From Leptolyngbyaceae cyanobacterium CSSed165cm_216 (GTDB lineage: Bacteria > Cyanobacteriota > Cyanobacteriia > Phormidesmidales > Phormidesmidaceae), in NCBI GenBank assembly GCA_007135385.1, contig SLIY01000153.1:1-5458 (forward strand): DNA of 5,458 bases, written 5' to 3'. Under the pieces are notes generated by a model. The model made no database searches and was not told where the DNA came from. It saw only the letters and a program-made list of their open reading frames with translations. This document shows, in pieces, positions 1 through 5,458 of the stretch (position 1 is the first letter of the stretch; the number at the start of each line of letters is the position of its first letter). The position numbers and the translations under genes are program-made.

Positions 1-3000
1 ATTACCGCCCGCAAGCAAGCCGAGGTCGACTTGCAAACCACGAAGGCCCGACTGCAAACCGTCACCGCTAATGCGTCAGCCGCAGTTTTGCACAGTGTGC
101 GCGATCGCCAGGGCCAAGACCGGGTCACCTATGTCACCGCCAAATGCACCGACATCTGGGAACTGGAACCCGAGCAAATTTTGCAAGATGCCAACCAGCT
201 GTGGCAAATGATGCACCCTGAGGATCGGGCTAGGTTGGAAAACGCCATGGCTGACTCCGCCAAAACCCTAAACCCTTGGTATGCTGACTGGCGCATCCTG
301 CCCCCTTCAGGCCAACAAAAGTGGCTCCAGGGTATGGCTCGCCCCGAGCGCTTGGCCAATGGTGACACCGCCTGGGAAACGGTGATCGTCGATATTAGCG
401 ACCGCAAACGGGCTGAACAGGCCTTGGCCCACACCAATCGCCAGTTACAGTCGTTTATGGATAACACCCCTGCCGTGGTGTCCCTGATTGACCGGGACGG
501 GCGTTACATCAAAGTCAACCAAGCCCTGGCCGACCAATTTGGTCTACAGGCCGAAGACCTGACTGGGAAAACACTGCAAGATGTCATGCCGCCCCAGGTG
601 ATTAACACCTTCATGGCCCGCATTCAGCAGGTGATTACCAGCCAAACCCCCATGACCGTTGAAGATCAATTGACCTTACCCAGCGGCCACAAGATATTCA
701 GGACCGTCTTATTTCCTATTCTGGATGAGCACAGCCACAGCCAGGCCATTGGTGCTATTGCCACTGATGTTACCTCCTTGATCCAAGCCCAAATTGCCAG
801 CCGCTGCCAGGCGGAAGAAGAACGACTCGTTCGCACCATCACCCAACACATCCACCAGTCCCTGGATGTGGATACGATTTTGCAGACTACTGTCGCTGAA
901 GTCAGGCAATTTCTGCAAACCGACCGGGTGTTGATCTACCAATTCAACCCCGACTGGAGCGGCACCATGGTGGTCGAGTCCGTTGCCCCTGCCTGGATCG
1001 CTACCCTGGGCATGACCCTTAGCGACACTTGTTTTATGACTAACGCCGCCCTGCTAGAACGCTACCGCCAGGGACACACCAGCTATTGCGACAACATTTA
1101 TGCCAGTGACCTCACCCCTTGCTATCAAAACCTGCTAGCCCAGTTTCAGGTGCAAGCTAATCTGGTGGTGCCCATCAATTGTGGGGGCAACCTGTGGGGC
1201 CTGCTGTGTATTCACCACTGCCGCGCTCCCCGGTCGTGGTACCCCAGAGAAATTGCCCTGGTCAAACAATTGGCCGATCAGGTGGCGATCGCCCTTTACC
1301 AGGGGCAATTACTGAGCCAAACCAGCCTAATGGCCCAGCAAGAAAAGCTATTGAACCACTTGATCAGTGCCATTAGCGACAGTCTTGACTTGAACGAGGT
1401 GATGAAACGGGCCGCCAAACAGATTCTGGACACCTTACAAGCCAGCCGCTGCATGATTGTCCTGTGCCAAGCCCAAGACGAAATGGCAGGGTATACCGCT
1501 TTTGCCCTAGACGCCACCAGCACTGATCCCCAGGGGCAAGCTATCCCCATCCGGGACAACCCCCACGTACAGTGGATACTGTCTCAAGCGGAACCCGTAG
1601 CCGTAGACGACATTTCCACCGAGCCAACTTTGGCCCAGCTGCGGCCACAGGTCCAAGCGCTACAGATTGGAGCGATGTTAGATGTGGCCATTCGCTATAA
1701 AACCGTGGTCAAGGGCATGCTCTGTCTCCATCAATGCCATACCCCGCGCCAGTGGACCCCAGAGGAAATTCGACTGATTAAACGGGTGGCCGACCACCTG
1801 GCCATTGCCATTCATCAGGCCGAGCTATACCAGCAGGCCCAGGCAGAACTCTACCAACGCAAGCGACTGGAGGCCCAACTGCGCCATGAGGCCAGCCACG
1901 ATAAGCTGACAAACTTGCCTAATCGCACCTTCTTTTTAGAACGCCTGTCCCAGGCCCTCTATCAATACCACCAACATTGTCCCCATGATGTCTTAACGCC
2001 TGAAAACCTCCAGCAAAATCCTCACCAGTTTGCGGTCCTATTTTTAGACCTCGACCGCTTCAAGGTGATTAATGATAGTTTGGGCCATGCCATCGGCGAT
2101 CGGTTGCTGCGGGTCGTTGCCCAGAGAATTCTAGACTGTCTGCATACCACTGATACAGCAGCCCGGCTAGGGGGGGATGAGTTTGTTATATTGCTGACCG
2201 GGCAAGCCGCCAATATGCCCGTCGTGATGCAACTGGTGCGCCGCATTGATCGCGCCCTAGAGGTGCCAATCTTACTGGATAACTACGAGATTTTTGTGCG
2301 ATCTAGTGTTGGTATTGCCTTTAGCTCGGCCGCCTACACCGACCCTAACCAAGTCTTGCGGGATGCCGACATCGCCATGTACCAAGCTAAGGCCAGCAAT
2401 CGGGAATATGCCATTTTTGACGTCCCTATGCACGCCTTGGCGGTGCGCCAAATGCAACTCGAAAACGATCTGAGGCGAGCGATCGAACGACAAGAGTTTG
2501 AGCTGCATTACCAGCCAATTGTGGATTTGGCGACCGAGCAGTTGCAGGGGTTTGAAGCGCTGGTGCGATGGCGGCATCCAGAGCGGGGATTGGTTTCCCC
2601 CATGGACTTTATTCCGGTTGCTGAAAATACTGGGGTGATTACCAGCATTGACCTCTGGACCCTAAACCAAGCCTGCCGTCAGCTACGGCAGTGGCACTTG
2701 CAGTTCCCAGCAATGCAGTTCTTAACCGTCAATGTCAACCTATCAGGGCGGCAGTTTGTCCGCCCCGATCTGATTCAGCAGATTGATCAGGCCCTGCAGG
2801 CAAGTCAACTGAATGGCCACAGTCTGAAGGTGGAAATGACTGAAAGCGTACTAATTCACAATGCCCAGATGGCGATTGATCTACTACATCAATTACGTCA
2901 GCGGCAGATCCAAGTATGTATGGATGATTTTGGCACCGGCTATTCCTCCTTGAGCTATTTGCATCGATTTCCCATTGATGTGTTGAAAATTGACAAGTCG

Positions 3001-3252
3001 TTTGTGTCGAACCTGCATCGTTCTGACCAGAGCCAAGGGGACTATGAGATTGTCAAAGCAATTATCAGCTTGACCGCCAGTCTCAACCTGGCAGTAGTGG
3101 CCGAAGGGATTGAAACCGCTGAGCAGGCGGCTTATCTAAGAGAGCATCAGTGCTGGGGAGGCCAAGGCTACTATTTCTCTAAGCCTCTAACCATAGATAG
3201 AGCTACGGCGTTTATTGCTCAGCAGAGCCCGTCAGCGCTTCAACCGCTTTAG
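1..3252 (+). CDS. Cyanobacteriochrome-type light sensor with GGDEF and EAL domains (5' partial)
   Basis: Predicted bifunctional cyclic di-GMP synthase/phosphodiesterase under light control. The frame is open from base 1; its first codons read ITARKQAE, a typical end of a PAS/PAC domain, so the start lies outside and the TTG at 31 is not a real start. Residues are numbered from codon 31. Order: PAS about 8-130 (HPEDR at 62-66, ending DISDRKRAE), PAS about 136-255, GAF about 275-425, GAF about 444-600, a helical linker, GGDEF about 620-795, EAL about 806-1060. The first GAF has DTCF (Cys334) and PCY (Cys364), then ANLVVPI and LWGLL, matching DXCF cyanobacteriochromes. GGDEF is intact at 714-718; the I-site position reads HTTD (705-708). 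EAL ligands are present: E842, N903, E935, D965, D966, K986, E1025, Q1045. An extra loop of about 20 residues sits near 645-667. No membrane segment is visible, so it is probably cytosolic. Domain calls are firm; bilin binding and light response are inferred. Confidence 0.95.
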   Translation: MTARKQAEVDLQTTKARLQTVTANASAAVLHSVRDRQGQDRVTYVTAKCTDIWELEPEQILQDANQLWQMMHPEDRARLENAMADSAKTLNPWYADWRILPPSGQQKWLQGMARPERLANGDTAWETVIVDISDRKRAEQALAHTNRQLQSFMDNTPAVVSLIDRDGRYIKVNQALADQFGLQAEDLTGKTLQDVMPPQVINTFMARIQQVITSQTPMTVEDQLTLPSGHKIFRTVLFPILDEHSHSQAIGAIATDVTSLIQAQIASRCQAEEERLVRTITQHIHQSLDVDTILQTTVAEVRQFLQTDRVLIYQFNPDWSGTMVVESVAPAWIATLGMTLSDTCFMTNAALLERYRQGHTSYCDNIYASDLTPCYQNLLAQFQVQANLVVPINCGGNLWGLLCIHHCRAPRSWYPREIALVKQLADQVAIALYQGQLLSQTSLMAQQEKLLNHLISAISDSLDLNEVMKRAAKQILDTLQASRCMIVLCQAQDEMAGYTAFALDATSTDPQGQAIPIRDNPHVQWILSQAEPVAVDDISTEPTLAQLRPQVQALQIGAMLDVAIRYKTVVKGMLCLHQCHTPRQWTPEEIRLIKRVADHLAIAIHQAELYQQAQAELYQRKRLEAQLRHEASHDKLTNLPNRTFFLERLSQALYQYHQHCPHDVLTPENLQQNPHQFAVLFLDLDRFKVINDSLGHAIGDRLLRVVAQRILDCLHTTDTAARLGGDEFVILLTGQAANMPVVMQLVRRIDRALEVPILLDNYEIFVRSSVGIAFSSAAYTDPNQVLRDADIAMYQAKASNREYAIFDVPMHALAVRQMQLENDLRRAIERQEFELHYQPIVDLATEQLQGFEALVRWRHPERGLVSPMDFIPVAENTGVITSIDLWTLNQACRQLRQWHLQFPAMQFLTVNVNLSGRQFVRPDLIQQIDQALQASQLNGHSLKVEMTESVLIHNAQMAIDLLHQLRQRQIQVCMDDFGTGYSSLSYLHRFPIDVLKIDKSFVSNLHRSDQSQGDYEIVKAIISLTASLNLAVVAEGIETAEQAAYLREHQCWGGQGYYFSKPLTIDRATAFIAQQSPSALQPL
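101..108. repeat. HIP1 octamer GCGATCGC
   Basis: Perfect copy of the highly iterated palindrome of cyanobacterial genomes, inside the sensor gene's first complete PAS domain. It supports the taxonomic reading; no local function is implied. Confidence 0.9.
1285..1292. repeat. HIP1 octamer GCGATCGC
   Basis: Second perfect HIP1 copy, at the end of the bilin-type GAF domain, where it encodes part of VAIAL. Confidence 0.9.
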
Positions 3253-3763
3253 CCGCTAGACGAAAGGTGTCGTACTCAGACCGTAGCATTGCCATTAGAT
3301 ACAGAGAATGGTAACCATCTTCGGTTTTGAGGGCTTCCCGCAGGCATCCCTCCAAGATAAATCCTTCACTTTCATAGAGATGCCGGGCTTTGGGGTTATA
3401 GGCTTTGACATCCAACCAGAAGCGATGGGCTTGATAGGTTTCAAAGGCCAGATCCTTGAGCTGGCGTAGGGCGGCACGGCCATAGCCTTTGCCCTTGTCA
3501 GCCACCACAATCCGCTTGAGATGTAAATTGCGGCTATCGTTAGTCAGTCCTAGCAAAATCGCGTAGCCGACGGGCTTATCAGTATATTCGATGATCCAGT
3601 GGGCTTCATTGGCTGAGGCGATCGCGGTACAGTGGCGATCGTAACTCCACTGTCCTACGTAAGCTAGGTTATTGGCGTGGCGTTCGGCCGCAATCACAAA
3701 GGGCAAGTCAGCGATTTGGGTGGGCCGCAGGGACACCGGGTAGACACACGTTGATGGGGACAT
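3212..3763 (-). CDS. GNAT family N-acetyltransferase (RimJ/RimL-like)
   Basis: A 183-residue protein with one GNAT fold, expected to move an acetyl group from acetyl-CoA to an amine; the substrate cannot be read from the sequence. Visible motifs are RIVVADKGKGYGRAAL at 84-99, whose K-x-x-G-x-G (90-95) corresponds to the pyrophosphate-binding Q/R-x-x-G-x-G/A loop, and NPKARHLYESEGF at 123-135, the usual late helix and strand of RimJ/RimL-type enzymes. FILEGCLREAL follows, also typical of that group. The ATG is 2 nt after the stop of the upstream binding-protein gene and has no clear Shine-Dalgarno sequence, so translational coupling is likely. The last 41 bp overlap, on the opposite strand, the end of the sensor gene. 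The final 20 or so residues after RSEYD extend beyond the GNAT core. The family is firm; a role in ribosomal protein acetylation is not claimed. Confidence 0.9.
   Translation of the reverse strand: MSPSTCVYPVSLRPTQIADLPFVIAAERHANNLAYVGQWSYDRHCTAIASANEAHWIIEYTDKPVGYAILLGLTNDSRNLHLKRIVVADKGKGYGRAALRQLKDLAFETYQAHRFWLDVKAYNPKARHLYESEGFILEGCLREALKTEDGYHSLYLMAMLRSEYDTFRLAAKAVEALTGSAEQ
3618..3625. repeat. HIP1 octamer GCGATCGC
   Basis: Third perfect HIP1 copy, inside the acetyltransferase gene; a one-mismatch copy (GCGATCGT) follows at 3635-3642. Confidence 0.9.
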
Positions 3764-3765
3764 AG

Positions 3766-4473
3766 CTAAAAGGGAAAGGGCTTATAGGGAATCCATTGAG
3801 CCCATAATTTAGCGAGAGTGCCGTCAATTATCAACTGGTTGAGAGCTTGATTCAGGGCGTCTACCAGTTCGCGGTTGCCCGGCAGCACCGCCACCCCAAA
3901 GGGATGTTGGGTGGGTAGTTGAAACGCGACCCGCAAGGTAGGGTCGTTGGCCTCTGCCGCCAGCAGTAAAAAGGCATCGTTGACCAGGGCATCGATGTGC
4001 CCCTGATGGAGGGCGGCTAGCATGTCCGGTAGGGCTTGGGCATTACCGGCAAAGATCACCCAGTCTAGGTCTGGAAATTGCTCCGTTAAGCCTAGGCGAG
4101 TCCCTTCCTCCAGGCTACCTAGGCGTTTACCAGCTAGGTCGTGAGCGCCATAAATGGCACTGTCATCGCGCACCAGCACCGCCTCGTCAAACCGACCGTA
4201 GGGGCGAGTGAAATCGTCCCAAGCCCGACGTTCTTGGGTAATGGCTTGGCTAAACCAGACCACATCATAGTCACCCGTGCTCAAGGCCGGATAAAACTGG
4301 TCTAGGGGGTAGTCAAACCACACCAGCTCCAAGGGGAGCAGGTCGCAGACCGCTCGAGCGACGGCAGGCTCATACCCTAGGCGATCGCCATCCTGGATAA
4401 AGCTCATAGGCCGTGCATCCATAGCACTGGCAATAATTGAAAGCTGACCGGAACGAACAGTGGTAAAACTCAT
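3766..4473 (-). CDS. Family 3 substrate-binding-protein-fold protein without a signal peptide
   Basis: A 235-residue protein covering a complete bilobed amino-acid-binding-type (SBP family 3, PBPb) domain. Residues are numbered from the ATG at 4473. Visible landmarks are GYEPAVARAV near 33-42, SQAITQER at 75-82 with the arginine that usually holds the ligand carboxylate, FTRPY at 88-92, LAGKRLGSLEEGT at about 113-125, HIDALVND at 159-166 with aspartates at the usual amine-binding position, and a C-terminal helix ending LWAQWI. The first residues (MSFTTVRSGQLSIIASAMD) carry no hydrophobic export segment or lipobox, and no permease or ATPase gene is beside it. An in-frame TTG at 4518 would add 15 residues (starting FEKLKRVSG), also not a signal peptide; its AAGAGG is directly adjacent, too close to serve, so I prefer the ATG. 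It is the first gene of a pair with the acetyltransferase. It may be a cytoplasmic ligand binder or an enzyme on this fold, as in cyclohexadienyl dehydratase; ligand unknown. Confidence 0.85.
   Translation of the reverse strand: MSFTTVRSGQLSIIASAMDARPMSFIQDGDRLGYEPAVARAVCDLLPLELVWFDYPLDQFYPALSTGDYDVVWFSQAITQERRAWDDFTRPYGRFDEAVLVRDDSAIYGAHDLAGKRLGSLEEGTRLGLTEQFPDLDWVIFAGNAQALPDMLAALHQGHIDALVNDAFLLLAAEANDPTLRVAFQLPTQHPFGVAVLPGNRELVDALNQALNQLIIDGTLAKLWAQWIPYKPFPF
4381..4388. repeat. HIP1 octamer GCGATCGC
   Basis: Fourth perfect HIP1 copy, inside the binding-protein gene, where the minus strand encodes part of DGDRLG. Confidence 0.9.
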
Positions 4474-4677
4474 GGTTCCATCGGTATAACCTGAGACGCG
4501 CTTTAGCTTTTCAAACAACCTCTTAACCTGATTGTGACATTAAACCCTGCGTCCCCTGGGGGGAGTCAGACCACTTACTGCCCCTGCCCCAACCGCCGGA
4601 GAAGCGAAAAACTCGCTTGAAATTACCCCATATTCGTGGAATGGTGAAGAGTGTATTGTGTTAAATCCCTTCTTCCC
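4474..4677. promoter_or_regulatory. Divergent intergenic region between the binding-protein gene and the helical-protein gene
   Basis: About 200 bp that should hold both promoters. For the minus strand, TTTAAT (plus 4539-4544) is one mismatch from the -10 consensus, and CTGACT (plus 4564-4569) matches four of six -35 bases, but the spacing of 19 is long. For the plus strand, TTGAAA at 4617-4622 is one mismatch from -35, with no good -10 at the usual distance. A C/G-rich inverted repeat, TCCCC 4552-4556 with GGGGA 4560-4564, lies within the putative minus-strand spacer. No known operator was recognised. The promoter hexamers are weak and the individual calls tentative. Confidence 0.35.
4602..4618 (+). 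repeat. Short perfect inverted repeat (hairpin AAGCGA-AAAAC-TCGCTT)
   Basis: Six base pairs, AAGCGA (4602-4607) and TCGCTT (4613-4618), enclose a five-base A-rich loop. It lies about 60 bp upstream of the ATG at 4678, partly overlapping the TTGAAA hexamer at 4617. It has no following T-run, so it is not an ordinary intrinsic terminator. It could be a leader hairpin or a protein site, or chance. Confidence 0.35.
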
Positions 4678-5091
4678 ATGACTGCTGGTTTGCCTGCCAC
4701 TGACCCTACCTTTGCCATCCTCAGAGAGTTTCGCCCATTGCTACTCAAGGCCCACAAAATTTTAATGGAAGCCGAAAAAGAGACCTATGAGGCTACCCAC
4801 GGGCCAATTGCCAACAAAGGCGAGTATTTGCGTTTGGTGCTCAGCCACGAGCAGTTTAGCTGGTTGCGGCCCATTTCCCAGTTCATTGTGCAGATGGACG
4901 AAGTGCTGATGGCAAAACAACCCCAGCCCGCCGAAAAGGCGGTGAGGCTGCATGATCAGGCCCGGCATTTGCTACAAGAAACCGAAATTGGTCAGGCTTT
5001 TCAACAACAGACAGCCGCTGTAGCTAGCACCAACCCAGAAATGGCGACCCTGGCGCTGCGGATGGCTGAACTGTTGTCATCAGAGCCCTAA
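4678..5091 (+). CDS. Conserved-looking small helical protein of unknown function
   Basis: A 137-residue soluble protein with no signal peptide or membrane segment. Its composition suggests mostly alpha helix. Recognisable blocks are FRPLLLKAHK at 18-27, an acidic stretch leading to HGPI at 41-44, a central WLRPISQFIVQMDE at 62-75, and a C-terminal amphipathic stretch ending ALRMAELLSS. From memory, proteins with the pattern LLLK-H-K, HGP and WLRP-S-I-DE occur as hypothetical proteins in several bacterial phyla; I know no assigned function and give none. The start is uncertain: the ATG at 4678 is preceded by a pyrimidine-rich stretch with no Shine-Dalgarno sequence, while a GTG at 4651 adds nine residues (MYCVKSLLP) and has GAAGA immediately before it. 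I chose the ATG because the added residues look unlike a protein N-terminus. It is divergent from the binding-protein gene, and its stop overlaps the stop of the small minus-strand ORF. Confidence 0.8.
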   Translation: MTAGLPATDPTFAILREFRPLLLKAHKILMEAEKETYEATHGPIANKGEYLRLVLSHEQFSWLRPISQFIVQMDEVLMAKQPQPAEKAVRLHDQARHLLQETEIGQAFQQQTAAVASTNPEMATLALRMAELLSSEP

Positions 5092-5267
5092 GCTAAAGCA
5101 ATTTGATTATGCTCACGATCGTAGCGGAGTTGGCCACTCGAAACCATAGCACCAAGGGTGTCGGCAAGCGGAGTCATGATGTCATCGATGGGGGCACGAC
5201 GCTGACGGGCGCAATCCAGCGCTAGCTTGTAGACACCATAGGCGTGGTCCCTGAGTAGGGTAAGCAC
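5088..5267 (-). CDS. Small ORF, hypothetical protein or C-terminal remnant of a decayed gene
   Basis: A 59-codon frame from GTG (5265-5267) to TAG (5088-5090), reading VLTLLRDHAYGVYKLALD at the start, then CARQRRAPIDDIMTPLADTL, and ending with a short polar tail, NQIALA. The sequence looks like genuine protein: balanced composition, two predicted helices, and a hydrophilic SGQLRYDREHNQ turn and strand, with third-position use (GCC, ATC, GAC, CTC) like the neighbouring genes. It covers almost all the DNA between the preceding gene's stop and the ftrV upstream region, and the two stop codons overlap tail to tail. I do not recognise the family. Directly upstream is an in-frame TAG (5268-5270) and no clear ribosome-binding site precedes the GTG, so it could be an intact small gene with a weak start or the tail of a longer gene now broken. 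Upstream translation in the same frame is not convincingly protein-like. Confidence 0.45.
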   Translation of the reverse strand: MLTLLRDHAYGVYKLALDCARQRRAPIDDIMTPLADTLGAMVSSGQLRYDREHNQIALA

Positions 5268-5430
5268 CTAGGATGTGCAACACAACGTTATAACCTGTAA
5301 CAGGGTTCTCAGAAAAATATCACACCCGATAGGATGAGGGACCATCCTGTGTAAAGATGGTAGGGTTGTGTACTGGTTACCCCCCTGAATGCCAGGCTTA
5401 GGGAGGATTAAGGAAGAGCGAGTGTGTGCT
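5268..5430 (+). promoter_or_regulatory. Leader/promoter region of the putative ftrV gene with competing hairpins
   Basis: About 160 bp with no convincing coding content, lying between the small minus-strand ORF and the ATG at 5431. It contains a TATAAC hexamer at 5289-5294 (one mismatch to the -10 consensus, but no good -35 at the proper distance) inside the palindrome GTTATAAC (5287-5294). It also has two perfect six-base inverted repeats that share bases and cannot form together: AGGATG 5331-5336 with CATCCT 5343-5348, and ACCATC 5341-5346 with GATGGT 5356-5361. AGGAAGAG at 5411-5418 is the probable ribosome-binding site, 12 nt before the ATG. A regulatory role is inferred only from position and these repeats. 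Confidence 0.35.
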
Positions 5431-5458
5431 ATGAACGTAGGTGATCGGGTCCGCATTA
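5431..5458 (+). CDS. ftrV: Putative ferredoxin-thioredoxin reductase variable chain, N-terminal fragment (3' partial)
   Basis: Only nine full codons are inside the window, ATG then NVGDRVRI, running off the right edge. MNVGDRVRV is how cyanobacterial FtrV proteins characteristically begin. FtrV is the small SH3-like chain that packs against the iron-sulfur catalytic chain and helps pass reducing power from photosynthetic ferredoxin to thioredoxin. The purine-rich AGGAAGAG 12 nt upstream supports the start. The match is recognised from memory on a very short stretch. Other small cyanobacterial proteins with an SH3-like barrel also start with a similar VGD/G-V-R-V motif, so the gene name is provisional. 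Confidence 0.5.

Noticed and set aside
129..467. Minus-strand frame opposite the first PAS domain (112 codons), and similar antisense frames inside the sensor gene
   Set aside because: They lie wholly within a strongly supported domain-rich coding region and show no recognisable motifs.
1179..1376. Plus-strand 65-codon frame within the GAF region
   Set aside because: Out-of-frame shadow of the sensor gene, proline-rich and without domain features.
1651..1830. Second GAF domain as another bilin-binding domain
   Set aside because: It shares the LHQC-TPRQW ending, but the segment before LQIGAML (about residues 530-545) has no cysteine at the attachment position and no DXCF motif, so it is probably a non-bilin GAF.
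3295..3510. 71-codon minus-strand frame inside the acetyltransferase gene
   Set aside because: The GNAT motifs are in the other minus-strand frame, so this is a shadow.
4602..4618. Hairpin as an intrinsic terminator
   Set aside because: No T-run follows on either strand, and both flanking genes point away from it.
5268..5456. Minus-strand frame of 62 codons covering the ftrV leader, in frame with the small ORF across a TAG
   Set aside because: Its translation is not protein-like, it overlaps the ftrV start and ribosome-binding site antisense, and nothing suggests stop-codon readthrough.
1..5458. CRISPR array, tRNA/rRNA genes, insertion-sequence ends
   Set aside because: No regularly spaced repeats, no tRNA-like cloverleaf, no rRNA sequence and no transposase or terminal inverted repeats were seen by eye.

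Overview
The window looks like chromosomal DNA of a filamentous-type or related cyanobacterium. The evidence is four perfect HIP1 octamers (GCGATCGC), a large multidomain c-di-GMP enzyme carrying a cyanobacteriochrome-type GAF domain, and, at the right edge, what appears to be the first codons of ftrV, the variable chain of ferredoxin-thioredoxin reductase. No mobile element, CRISPR array, rRNA or tRNA was seen.

Layout. Positions 1-3252 (+) hold the 3' part of a long signalling gene that is open at the left edge: PAS, PAS, bilin-binding GAF, second GAF, GGDEF, EAL. Its 3' end overlaps tail to tail with a minus-strand pair: a substrate-binding-protein-fold protein (3766-4473) followed after 2 nt by a RimJ/RimL-like GNAT acetyltransferase (3212-3763). 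About 200 bp of divergent intergenic DNA separates this pair from a plus-strand gene for a small, probably helical protein of unknown function (4678-5091). A compact minus-strand ORF (5088-5267) meets that gene's stop codon. A regulatory-looking stretch (5268-5430) with mutually exclusive hairpins then leads to the putative ftrV start at 5431.

Function. The main protein should turn light quality into changes in cyclic di-GMP. Its first GAF domain has the DXCF cysteine and the canonical bilin-attaching cysteine, the two-cysteine arrangement of blue-sensing cyanobacteriochromes. The GGDEF and EAL active sites both look intact, while the product-inhibition site is degenerate (HTTD instead of RxxD). 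The acetyltransferase and binding-protein genes look co-transcribed and probably translationally coupled. The binding protein has no visible export signal, so it may act in the cytoplasm. The genes right of 4600 have no evident functional link to the sensor.

The two-cysteine photosensory GGDEF-EAL protein is the most interesting item. The family is known, so it is a new member with some unusual residues rather than a clearly undescribed system.
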